Positions 1 through 7,567 of a stretch of DNA of 64,000 bases are shown here, in pieces. This stretch comes from Streptomyces beigongshangae. GTDB lineage: Bacteria; Actinomycetota; Actinomycetes; Streptomycetales; Streptomycetaceae. Numbering within the stretch: position 1 is the first letter of the stretch; every line of letters begins with the position of its first letter. The position numbers and the translations under genes were made by a program. The stretch is from positions 62,001-126,000 of the forward strand of contig NZ_JAHKJW010000020.1 of the NCBI RefSeq assembly GCF_019710745.1, given 5' to 3'. The notes beneath the pieces are model-generated. The model did not search any database, was not told the origin of the DNA, and saw only the letters and a program-made list of their open reading frames with translations.

Positions 1-2
1 TC

Positions 3-842
3 GGTCTCCCCCAAGGCCCACGCCGGCGCGTCCCCGGGCTGCGCCGCGAGGAAGTCGCGCAGCTGGCAGGGCTGTCAGCCGACTACTACACCGAGCTGGA
101 ACGCGGCGGCACGAAAAACAGGGTGCAGCCGTCGGCCCAGACCCTGGCCGCCCTCGCCCGAGCCCTGCGCCTGAACGGCGACGAGCGCGACCACCTGTTC
201 CACCTGGCCGAACGGCCGGTCCCGCCGTCCGTACACGGACCATCGGCGCACGTGCAGCCCGCGCTCCTCGGACTCCTGGACCGGCTGTCCGGCACTCCCG
301 CGCGCGTCATCACCGACCTGCACGAAACCCTGGTGGAGAACGACCTGGCCCTGACCCTGCTCGGCAGGTCCCCGGCACACCGCGGCCCGGCGGCGAGCTT
401 CGTGTACCGCTGGTTCACCGACCCCCGGGCGCGCGAGATCTACCCGCCCGAGGACCACCCGCAGCACTCCCGGGTGTTCGTGGCCGACCTCCAGGCAGCG
501 GCCGCCCGGCGCGGCCGGGACACGGAGGTGACGAAGATGGTCGCCGTGCTACGCCGCCACAGCCAGGAGTTCGCAGCACTCTGGGACACCCACGACGTCG
601 CGGTGCGCCGCATGGACCACAAGAGGATCATCCACCCCATGCTCGGCGTCATCGAACTCGACTGCTACAACCTCCTCAGCGAGGACGGACGGCAACGCCT
701 GCTGTGGTTCACCGCTCCGCCCGGAAGCCCGGGAGCCGAGCAGCTGGAACTGCTGTCCGTCGTAGGGACCCAGGAACTGGGCGTCACGGAGGGCATGGCA
801 CCGGAGAGGCCGTCCGTGGCGGAGTCCGGATCGCAGCGCTGA
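3..842 (+). CDS. XRE-family regulator with MmyB-type ligand domain (5' partial)
   Basis: The reading frame is open from the window edge, so the start lies upstream. The first visible residues (VPGLRREEVAQLAGLS) are the helix-turn-helix typical of the MmyB/XRE regulators, followed by DYYTELERG. The remaining roughly 200 residues match the layout of the MmyB-like ligand-binding (PAS-like) domain, with the family-type segment ending in LDCYNLL and LLWFTAPPGSP. Such proteins are cytoplasmic DNA-binding repressors or activators, often for a neighbouring dehydrogenase; no target gene is visible downstream, so it probably regulates something to the left of the window. Confidence 0.88.
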   Translation, partial: GLPQGPRRRVPGLRREEVAQLAGLSADYYTELERGGTKNRVQPSAQTLAALARALRLNGDERDHLFHLAERPVPPSVHGPSAHVQPALLGLLDRLSGTPARVITDLHETLVENDLALTLLGRSPAHRGPAASFVYRWFTDPRAREIYPPEDHPQHSRVFVADLQAAAARRGRDTEVTKMVAVLRRHSQEFAALWDTHDVAVRRMDHKRIIHPMLGVIELDCYNLLSEDGRQRLLWFTAPPGSPGAEQLELLSVVGTQELGVTEGMAPERPSVAESGSQR

Positions 843-1133
843 CCCGCGCCGCGGAGGGAGGGACGCCCTCCCGGCAAGGCGTGGCGACCCCCACCCGCAC
901 AGAGACACGTTCTCCGGCCGGGGACTCGTCGTCCACGGACACAAGCGGCTCGGCCGCGGCGTCGAACTCGCCGTGCCCGCCGCGGGACCGAAGGCGAGCG
1001 GTGCCGGGCCGGAGTTCCTCACCCGCCACCGTCATGCGGATGAGGCGCGAACACAGCGAGCAGACCGCCACGGCGACGAACGTATGATCACCCCGCTGCT
1101 CTGCGGCTGGCGTCCGGGCTGGGACACCGGGGC

Positions 1134-2180
1134 CTAATCGGCCGTCGCGGGCAGGCGCAGGTGTGCCCGGTAGCCGCCGTCCGGTGTGGGGCCCGCCTCG
1201 AAGGAGCCGGCGAGGTTCTCGGCCCGTTCGCCGAGGCCGATCAGTCCGAGCCGGGAGCCGGGCAGTTCGAGGACGGCACGGGTCGGCGCGGTGTTGGTGA
1301 CCGTCACGCCCAGCCCGTCGCCCCCGTGCCACAGGCGCACCGTCGCGGTGGCGCCCGGCGCGTGCTTGCGGACGTTGGTGAGGGCCTCCTGCACGGTCCG
1401 GTAGACCGCCCGCTGGACCGGCGCCCCGATGCCGGGCGGCAGTTCGCCCTCCAGCGTCACCTCGATGCCGCTCGTGTCGATCAGCTGCCGCAGGTCGGCC
1501 AGCGTCGGCTGCGGTGTCAGCTCGCCCGTGCGGACCCCGGAGGCGCGCAACAGCGTGACCATGTGCCGCAGTTCGTCCAGCGTGGTCACGCTGAGCCGGC
1601 GGATCGTCCGGGCGGCCTCGCGCGTCCCGGCGTCCCGCGCGCCGACCTGGAGGGCCCCGGCCCGTACGGCGATGAGGCTCACCTGGTGGGAGACGACGTC
1701 GTGCATCTCCCGCGCCAGCTGGGCGCGTTCGCGGGCCAGCACGCTCTGGGCGTGCAGCCGGCGTTCGTGCTCGCGGGCCTCCTCGACCTCGGCCAGCCGG
1801 GCCGCGACATCGCGCCGGACCTGCACCAGCTGGCCCAGGAAGACCGGCGCGGCGGCCGTCGCCAGCAGGTAGACGAAGTCGACGAACGTCCAGAAGCGGT
1901 CGTCCGTCGCGTAGTCCGACAGCGGCCACGGCAGCGCGGAGGCCACCGCCGACGCGGTGGCGCACACCGTCAGCAGCCGCCGGTCCCGGCTGCGTTCGGC
2001 CAGGGTGTAGAGGGCGGCGAGAGGCACCACCACGACCGACGAGAACAGCGCGGCGGGCAGCGACAGCAGGAAGACCGGGAGGGGGAGGCGCCGCCGCACG
2101 GCCAGCGCCGCGCAGGCGGCGGCCGAGAGGGCCGCCTCCACCGTGCCCTGCCCGTGATGGAGCTGGAGCCAGACGTCCAC
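1134..2180 (-). CDS. DesK/NarL-type sensor histidine kinase
   Basis: 348 residues from a GTG start. The N-terminal half holds about four hydrophobic membrane segments. The dimerisation/phosphoacceptor box AREMHDVVSHQVSLI places the phosphorylated His at residue 160, and the HATPase_c domain follows (QEALTNVRKHAPGA, then GLIGLGERAENL near the end). It should phosphorylate the response regulator encoded just upstream at 2313-2999. Start choice is uncertain: the frame stays open back to the regulator's stop codon and encodes a hydrophobic run just before the GTG, but contains no other ATG or GTG. The order regulator-then-kinase is the reverse of the more usual kinase-first order. Confidence 0.88.
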   Translation of the reverse strand: MDVWLQLHHGQGTVEAALSAAACAALAVRRRLPLPVFLLSLPAALFSSVVVVPLAALYTLAERSRDRRLLTVCATASAVASALPWPLSDYATDDRFWTFVDFVYLLATAAAPVFLGQLVQVRRDVAARLAEVEEAREHERRLHAQSVLARERAQLAREMHDVVSHQVSLIAVRAGALQVGARDAGTREAARTIRRLSVTTLDELRHMVTLLRASGVRTGELTPQPTLADLRQLIDTSGIEVTLEGELPPGIGAPVQRAVYRTVQEALTNVRKHAPGATATVRLWHGGDGLGVTVTNTAPTRAVLELPGSRLGLIGLGERAENLAGSFEAGPTPDGGYRAHLRLPATAD

Positions 2181-2312
2181 GGACGCGAACGCGACGAGCA
2201 GCGCGTCGGCCGGTCTCGGTCTCCCGGCCCGGCGTGGTGGCTCGGGCGGCCCGGCCGCCCGTGGCGCCCCCGCTCCTCGCGGGCCGCGGAACCGGCAGTC
2301 GCCTGACGAGCC

Positions 2313-2999
2313 TCACCGCTCGGCGTCCCCGCGCCGCCCGCCGCCCTGCCCGCCCAGCAGCCCCGCCCGCTGGGCGAGCAGCGCCGCCCGGACCCGGCTC
2401 CCCACCCGCAGCTTGGTGAGGATCGCGCTGACGTGGTCCTTCACCGTGCCCGCGCTGAGGTGCAGCCGCGCTCCGATGTCGGTGTTGGAGAGTCCTTCGG
2501 CGACCAGCACGAGCACCTCGCGCTCCCGTCCGCTGAGCAGGGCGACCCGCCGTACGCCCGGATCGTCGTCGTGGGCCGCTCCGGGCCCGGGGTGGCCGTG
2601 CAGCATCGACCGCGAGGCCTTCGGCGACAGCACCACCCCGCCTGCGGCGAGCGCCCGCACGAGCTGGGCCAGCTGCTCCGGCTCGGTGTCCTTGAGGATG
2701 AACCCGGCCGCGCCCGACCGCAGGGCCGTCACGATGTACTCGTCGGAGTCGAAGGTGGTCAGCATCGCGACCACGGGCGCCTCCGGCAGCGTCCGGATCC
2801 CGCGCAGCACGGTCAGCCCGTCCACGTCCGGCATCCGGATGTCCAGCAGCACCACGTCGGGCCGCAGGCGCCGTACCGCGGCGACCGCGTCCGCGCCGAC
2901 GCAGGTGGCGACGACCTCGATGTCGTCGGCCGCGTCGAGGATCAGCTCGAAGCCGGACCGGACCAGCGCCTCGTCGTCCACCACCTGAACCCGGATCAC
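2313..2999 (-). CDS. NarL/LuxR-family response regulator
   Basis: 228 residues. The receiver domain has the acidic pair D8/D9, phosphoacceptor D53 in LLDIRMPDVDG, a Thr in AMLTTF and the conserved Lys in GFILKD. The C-terminal LuxR-type helix-turn-helix is clear (LLSGREREVLVLVAEGLSN, then GTVKDHVSAILTKL). It is the cognate partner of the downstream kinase. A divergent DUF418 gene starts 201 bases away and is a candidate target, an inference from position only. Confidence 0.95.
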   Translation of the reverse strand: MIRVQVVDDEALVRSGFELILDAADDIEVVATCVGADAVAAVRRLRPDVVLLDIRMPDVDGLTVLRGIRTLPEAPVVAMLTTFDSDEYIVTALRSGAAGFILKDTEPEQLAQLVRALAAGGVVLSPKASRSMLHGHPGPGAAHDDDPGVRRVALLSGREREVLVLVAEGLSNTDIGARLHLSAGTVKDHVSAILTKLRVGSRVRAALLAQRAGLLGGQGGGRRGDAER

Positions 3000-3199
3000 G
3001 CGCCCCGCCCCCGCCCGCCCCGTGCCCGCTCGTCCCGCCCGCCCGCCGGTGCCGAGTCAAGCGTAGGCACACCGGTGCACACCGCCCCGCCGGAGACCGC
3101 CGGATCCGCCACCCGGCGGGGGCGGTCCGGCCGCCCGGCGGGGGATCGCCGGATGCCCGGCGGATGGGCTGTGACCTGCGCTCTTCCCAGGGTGGAAGC

Positions 3200-4639
3200 A
3201 TGACGCAGAACGTCCCGGAGCGCATCACCCCCGCCGCTTCTCCTACCCGGCCGTCGAACCCGCCGCCGACCCGGCCACCGACCTCGGACGCGCACTCGGA
3301 CGCAGGTCCGGCCCCGCACTCGGACGCAGGTCCGGCCCCGCACTCGGACGCAGGTCCGGACCCTCACCCGAGCCCTCACTCGAACCCGAGTCCGGATCCG
3401 CACTCGAACCCAGGTCCGGATCCGTTCCCGAACAAGGATCCGGACTCGCGCTCGAACGCAGGCCCGACCCCGGCCGGTCGGCTCGTCGGTGTCGATCTCG
3501 CCCGCGGTCTCGCCGTCTTCGGCATGTACGCGGCCCACGTCGGCCCCGACCCCTCCACCACCGGCGGAGCCACCGGATTCGTGATGGAGCTGGCCCACGG
3601 CCGCGCCTCCGCCCTCTTCGCCTTCCTGGCGGGCTTCTCGATCGTCCTCATGACCGGCCGCCGTACGCCGAAGACGGGCCGCGAAGGACGCCGGGCCGTC
3701 GCCAAGGTGCTGATCCGGGCCGTCGTCCTGCTCGCCCTCGGCACCTGGCTGACCTCCACCGACACCCCGGTCGAGGTGATCCTGGCGTACTACGGCCTCC
3801 TCTTCGTCATGGTCCTGCCCTTCCGCCGGCTGCGTCCCGCCCCCCTGGCCGCCCTCGCCGCCGGCACGGCCCTGCTGCTGCCCCAGCTCCTCCACCCCGT
3901 CGCCCGGTCGGCCGAGAACGGCACATGGTCCGACACCGTCCTGCGGTACGACCCGCTGGCCCGTGCCGGCGGCACCGACGGGTTCGTCGAGCTGCTGTTC
4001 ACCGGCGGCTACCCGGTGCCGGCCTGGATCCCGTTCGTCCTCGCGGGCATGGCGACGGCGAGGCTCGACCTCGCGGCCACCGCCGTACGCGTCCGGCTCG
4101 CCGCCACCGGCGCCGGGCTGGCCGTACTCGGGTACGGCGGTTCGTGGGTGGCCCTGCACCTGGTCCCCGGGGTCCGCGACGCCCTCACCGCCGACATCCG
4201 GGAGGAGGGGTACGGATCCGGGTCGGCCCTGTCCCTGTGGTGGTCGGACACGGCCGGCTACCCGAGCGGCGACACCGCGGCCTGGCTCTGGGCGGCCTCC
4301 CCGCACAGCGAGACCACGCTCTCCGTCGTCGGCAACACGGGCGTGGCCCTCGCCGTACTGGCCGGCTGCGTCGCCGCGGTCGAGTGCCTGCCCCGCTTCC
4401 GCCGGCTCGCCGCACCGGTCACCGCGGTCGGCGCGATGTCCCTCACGGCGTACGTCTTCCATGTCGTCGGCATCCAGCTCCTCGGCATCGACGAGCTGCC
4501 CGGTTCCCCGCTGCGGGTGCTGGCCGGTTTCAGCGCGGCCGTCACACTGCTCGCCGTCGTCTGGTCCCGCTTCTTCCGTCGCGGTCCGCTGGAACACGTG
4601 CTCGGCGCCGTCACCGAGGTCGCGCGCTTCGTCAGGTAA
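3200..4639 (+). CDS. DUF418-family multi-pass membrane protein
   Basis: 479 residues from ATG 3200, preceded by GGTGG; an in-frame ATG at 3164 lacks a good ribosome site. After a 90-residue Pro/Asp/Ser-rich cytoplasmic-looking tail, the protein begins with the family signature GRLVGVDLARGLAVFGMYAAH, followed by about ten hydrophobic segments and a DUF418 C-terminal half (PVTAVGAMSLTAYVFHV). DUF418 proteins resemble acyltransferase-3/HGSNAT membrane enzymes, but no activity is established for most of them. The N-terminal tail contains three near-identical 8-residue repeats (HSDAGPAP). Confidence 0.85.
   Translation: MTQNVPERITPAASPTRPSNPPPTRPPTSDAHSDAGPAPHSDAGPAPHSDAGPDPHPSPHSNPSPDPHSNPGPDPFPNKDPDSRSNAGPTPAGRLVGVDLARGLAVFGMYAAHVGPDPSTTGGATGFVMELAHGRASALFAFLAGFSIVLMTGRRTPKTGREGRRAVAKVLIRAVVLLALGTWLTSTDTPVEVILAYYGLLFVMVLPFRRLRPAPLAALAAGTALLLPQLLHPVARSAENGTWSDTVLRYDPLARAGGTDGFVELLFTGGYPVPAWIPFVLAGMATARLDLAATAVRVRLAATGAGLAVLGYGGSWVALHLVPGVRDALTADIREEGYGSGSALSLWWSDTAGYPSGDTAAWLWAASPHSETTLSVVGNTGVALAVLAGCVAAVECLPRFRRLAAPVTAVGAMSLTAYVFHVVGIQLLGIDELPGSPLRVLAGFSAAVTLLAVVWSRFFRRGPLEHVLGAVTEVARFVR
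3293..3365 (+). repeat. 24-bp tandem repeat inside the DUF418 N-terminal tail
   Basis: Three consecutive 24-bp units beginning GCACTCGGACGCAGGTCCGG encode HSDAGPAP/HSDAGPDP. More degenerate copies (HSNPSPDP, HSNPGPDP) continue downstream to about 3430. The in-frame unit length keeps the protein open. Likely generated by slippage, making this tail length-variable between strains. Confidence 0.85.
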
Positions 4640-4835
4640 GCGGAGCCGTGCCTCGCACTCCACATCCCGCACTCCACATCCCGTACACCACCGGATCCGG
4701 TACACCACCGGCCACCGGTTCGGGGTTTTGCCATTCCTTTGCAACCCGTCCCGCCGCTGCCTCGTCTCTCCGCCCGATTCCCGACACACCGCCCGCCCGG
4801 CCCCGCGCGGGCGGACCGACGAAAGAGAGCCCTTC

Positions 4836-5207
4836 ATGCGCCGAACCGTCCTCAGCGCCCTGGCAATCGCGTGCACCGCCGTGCTGGCGAGCACGGTGCC
4901 CGCGGTCGCCGACACGTCCCCCACCCCCGTCCCCGCCACCGAGGCACCGAGCACCGCGCCGACGCAGGCACCGAGCGACGCGCCGACCGAGGCGCCGACC
5001 GAGGGAACCGAGCCGACCGTCGCACCGAGCAAGGCGCCGGACGCGAGCGAGGTCTCCGTCGTGCCGAGCGGCGCGCCCGACACCGGTGTGGCGTCGACGG
5101 ACTCCGACGGCGGGGGTGCCCTGATCGGCGGGGGCGCCGCCGCGGCGTTCGCGACGGCCGGCGCCGCGTTCTACGTCGTGCGCCGCCGGCGGGCGACCGG
5201 AGCATGA
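4836..5207 (+). CDS. Small cell-surface protein with sortase-like C-terminal anchor
   Basis: 123 residues. ATG 4836 follows GAAAGAGAG. It has a signal peptide (MRRTVLSALAIACTAVLAS, cleavage near AVA-DT), a Pro/Thr/Ala-rich stalk with repeated AP-T motifs, then the sorting-signal layout: PDTG at residues 81-84, a Gly/Ala-rich membrane segment at about 93-115 and a terminal RRRR. This is an LPXTG-like signal with Ala-Pro in place of Leu-Pro. Its stop codon overlaps the start of the class F sortase gene, which is therefore the likely processing enzyme. Confidence 0.8.
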   Translation: MRRTVLSALAIACTAVLASTVPAVADTSPTPVPATEAPSTAPTQAPSDAPTEAPTEGTEPTVAPSKAPDASEVSVVPSGAPDTGVASTDSDGGGALIGGGAAAAFATAGAAFYVVRRRRATGA

Positions 5208-5812
5208 CCCCGCCCTCCAGGCGCGCCTTCGTCACCGCGGCGACGGCCTCCCTGCTCGTGGGCTGCGGTGGCGGGAGCACGCCGCCGTCCCCGGAACCCT
5301 CGGGCAGCGCGCCGGGGGAGTCGGGGGAGTCGGGGAGGACGGTGCGCGCCCTCGGGCGTTCGGTGCCGGTCGGGCTGCGGATCCCGGCCATCCGGGTCGA
5401 CACCCGGGTCATGCGGCTGGGGCTGGACCCGGACGGCGCCATGCAGGTACCGCCGGTCGAGGCCGACGACCGGGCGGGCTGGTACCGGCACTCGCCGACG
5501 CCCGGCCAGGTCGGCCCATCGGTGATCGTCGGCCACGTCACCGTCGGCGCGTACGGGGACGGTGTCTTCCGTCACCTCGCACGGCTGCGGCGCGGCGACG
5601 CGATCGTGGCACGCCTGGAGAACGGCACGTCGGCCCGGTTCGCCGTCAGCGGTGTACGGACGGTCGCCCAGGCGGACTTCCCGACGGAGGACGTCTACGG
5701 GGACGTGGGCCGCCCCGAGCTGCGGCTCATCACGTGCGGCGGCCCGCGCAGCGGCGACGGGTACCGCGACAGCGTGATCGTCTTCGCCGCGCTGAGCGCG
5801 GGCAGCCCCTGA
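5204..5812 (+). CDS. Class F sortase
   Basis: 202 residues, start ATG overlapping the previous stop (ATGA). Sortases cleave a sorting signal and attach the protein to the cell wall or another acceptor. Catalytic residues are visible: H111 in VIVGHVT, C178 in LITCGG and R188 in GYRDSV. The N-terminus carries an RR pair, a hydrophobic run and Cys21 in LLVGC, which looks like a lipobox, so the enzyme may be lipid-anchored; a plain signal anchor is the alternative. Co-translation with the PDTG surface protein makes a dedicated enzyme-substrate pair likely. Confidence 0.92.
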   Translation: MTPPSRRAFVTAATASLLVGCGGGSTPPSPEPSGSAPGESGESGRTVRALGRSVPVGLRIPAIRVDTRVMRLGLDPDGAMQVPPVEADDRAGWYRHSPTPGQVGPSVIVGHVTVGAYGDGVFRHLARLRRGDAIVARLENGTSARFAVSGVRTVAQADFPTEDVYGDVGRPELRLITCGGPRSGDGYRDSVIVFAALSAGSP

Positions 5813-5857
5813 TGCCGCAGATCCCGCAGATCCCGCAGATGCCGTAGATCCCGCAAG
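5813..5857. repeat. 9-bp tandem repeat after the sortase gene
   Basis: Five imperfect units of the type (C/G)CCGCAGAT run directly from the sortase stop codon. A hairpin-like partner (CGGATCCCGGG) follows. It lies in the 171-base gap before the sigma factor gene. Function unknown. Confidence 0.7.
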
Positions 5858-5983
5858 AACTGCGGATCCCGGGCCGACGCAACCGTACGCAGACGGAACC
5901 GTACGCCGACGGTCCGGGATCCTCTTCCACGAGCACGAGTCCCACCGGTCCGCCGACCGGTCGGCGCCACGACCTGGAGAACG

Positions 5984-6475
5984 TTGAAACGGTCCCGTGA
6001 GGAGGCAGCGTCCGAGCTGTTCGCCGCCCTCTATCCGCGCCTCGCCGGCTGGTGCCGGCGCCTGGTCGACGACGACGGGACGGCCCACGAGATCGCCTCG
6101 GAGGCGTTCACCCGGCTCTGGGCCCGCTGGACCTCCGTGGCGGAGCCGCGCGGCTTCCTCTACGTCACCGCGGCCAACCTCGTCCGGGACCACTGGCGCA
6201 AACTGGAGCGGGAACGCAGGGCGGTGCGCCGGGCGACGGTCGAGGCGGCCGTCCGCCCCGGGACCGAGCAGGCCGATCCGTCGGTGCGCCTGCTCGTGCA
6301 GTCGCTGCCGGAACGGCTGCGCGTCCCGATCCTGCTGCACTACTACGCCGACATGCCGATCAGAGAGGTGTCCGTGCTGACCGGGCGCAAGGAAGGGACC
6401 GTCAAGGCCGACCTCCACGCGGCCCGCGAACTGCTCCGTGCCCAGCTGAGGAGAAGCGTTGATCACACACTCTGA
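5984..6475 (+). CDS. ECF-type RNA polymerase sigma factor
   Basis: 163 residues from TTG 5984, with GGAG at a suitable distance upstream. Region 2 is seen as ELFAALYPRLAGWCRRL through EAFTRLWARW and ANLVRDHWRKLER; region 4 as LPERLRVPILLHYYADMPIREVS and GRKEGTVKADLHAARELL. It should direct core polymerase to a small regulon. The next gene overlaps it by 17 bases and encodes a single-span membrane protein, the arrangement of sigma/anti-sigma pairs. Confidence 0.9.
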   Translation: MKRSREEAASELFAALYPRLAGWCRRLVDDDGTAHEIASEAFTRLWARWTSVAEPRGFLYVTAANLVRDHWRKLERERRAVRRATVEAAVRPGTEQADPSVRLLVQSLPERLRVPILLHYYADMPIREVSVLTGRKEGTVKADLHAARELLRAQLRRSVDHTL

Positions 6476-6986
6476 CGACGGCCCGGACTTCGACCCCGAC
6501 GACCCCCTCGCCGTGATCCTGCGGCCCCCCTCGGACCTCCTCGGCCCTCCGGCGGGCCGGTACGAGGCGATCCGCCGCGGTGCGGTCCGCCGGAAGCTGC
6601 TCCGGGCCGCGGCCGGGGCCGGTCTGCTGGGCGCGGTCACCGCCGCCGTGGCGCTGCCGGTCCTGCTGGCCCCGCCCGAGCGGCCCGCCTCCCCGACGGT
6701 CCCGCTCGCCCCGCCGTCCGTCAGCGGTCCGCCGTCCGTCAGCGGCCCGCCGACTCCGTCCGGTCCGCCGCCGTCGCCGTCATCCGGCCCTGTGGAGTCC
6801 CGGCCCGCCGACACGGGTCCGAGTGAGAGTTCCGGCACACAGGGGAGTCCCCCCGAGGTCGCCCCGGGCAACCCGCCGACGCGGGCGGCCACCTCCGCCC
6901 CGACCTCGGTACCGACACCGGTACCGACACCCCTCCAGCCGTCGGAGGCCGGAAGGACGCCAGGCGCCACCCCCGGAAGCGGATGA
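6459..6986 (+). CDS. Single-span membrane protein co-translated with the ECF sigma factor
   Basis: 175 residues from TTG 6459, overlapping the sigma gene. An acidic N-terminal cytoplasmic stretch of about 45 residues is followed by an RRGAVRRKLL basic patch, one membrane helix (about 48-70) and a Pro/Ser/Thr-rich outer tail of about 100 residues. Position and topology suggest a regulator of the sigma factor, but no ZAS zinc motif or known anti-sigma domain is visible, so this is an inference. Confidence 0.7.
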   Translation: MITHSDDGPDFDPDDPLAVILRPPSDLLGPPAGRYEAIRRGAVRRKLLRAAAGAGLLGAVTAAVALPVLLAPPERPASPTVPLAPPSVSGPPSVSGPPTPSGPPPSPSSGPVESRPADTGPSESSGTQGSPPEVAPGNPPTRAATSAPTSVPTPVPTPLQPSEAGRTPGATPGSG

Positions 6987-7011
6987 CGGACGCGCGGAGG
7001 CCGCGGGTCCC

Positions 7012-7449
7012 TCAGGGCTTCGGCGGGGCGGCGTCCCCGGGGCCCTCGCCGCCGGTGTCGTCCGGGCTCCCGTCCGGGCTCCCGTCCGTTTTCTCGTCCT
7101 TGCCGTCGCCCGTACCGCTGTCCTTGCCGTCCCTCTTGCCGTCCCCCTTGTTCCCCTTACTCCCCTTGTCCTTCTTGTCCTTGCTGTCGTCCCTGAGGGA
7201 CTTCAGGAAGTCGGGATTGTCGTCGGGCGCGACCCAGCCGCCCCGGCGGGCCGATGACGCGCCGCGCGGGGTGCGGGCGCGGCCGACGATCAGCCAGGAG
7301 ACGGAGCCGACGAGCGGGAAGAGCAGCACGAGGATGGCCCAGAGGGGCTTCGGAATGTAGCGGACGTCCTTCTCATCGGTGGTGATGCAGTCGATGAACG
7401 CGTAGATGCTGAGTGCCAGCGGCACCAGGATCATCAGCACCCGAAGCAT
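7012..7449 (-). CDS. PLDc_N-type two-span membrane protein with charged tail
   Basis: 145 residues from ATG 7449, preceded by CAGGGGGA; in-frame codons further upstream would run into the mqnL promoter. The N-terminus (MLRVLMILVPLALSIYAFI) and PKPLWAILVLLFPLVGSVSWLIVGR match the phospholipase-D N-terminal membrane module found in many small actinobacterial proteins. A 75-residue tail rich in Lys, Asp and Gly follows. No catalytic PLD motif is present. Role unknown; divergent from mqnL. Confidence 0.82.
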   Translation of the reverse strand: MLRVLMILVPLALSIYAFIDCITTDEKDVRYIPKPLWAILVLLFPLVGSVSWLIVGRARTPRGASSARRGGWVAPDDNPDFLKSLRDDSKDKKDKGSKGNKGDGKRDGKDSGTGDGKDEKTDGSPDGSPDDTGGEGPGDAAPPKP

Positions 7450-7554
7450 GCGGTGGTCCCCCTGCTGTTGCTGTGGAGAGTGCGTGCGGTGATGCCCACG
7501 GGCATCAGGACCGGCTGGGCGGCCCCCGTCATGAAGCCAGCGTAGCGAGTAGCC

Positions 7555-7567
7555 GATACTGGAACGC
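7555..7567 (+). promoter_or_regulatory. Putative leaderless promoter box of mqnL
   Basis: GATACT at 7555-7560 is followed after 7 bases by the mqnL ATG at 7568. The distance fits a -10 element whose transcript would begin at or next to the start codon. There is no Shine-Dalgarno sequence before this ATG. No strong -35 is evident. Confidence 0.5.

Noticed and set aside
784..3228. An 814-codon open frame on the minus strand spanning the two-component genes
   Set aside because: It is a composition artefact: Arg/Gly/Ala-rich nonsense in the alternative frame to two clear kinase and regulator genes.
2996..5083. A 695-codon minus-strand frame opposite the DUF418 gene
   Set aside because: Low-complexity Arg/Val repeats created by the DUF418 tandem repeats; the plus strand has a recognised gene with a ribosome site.
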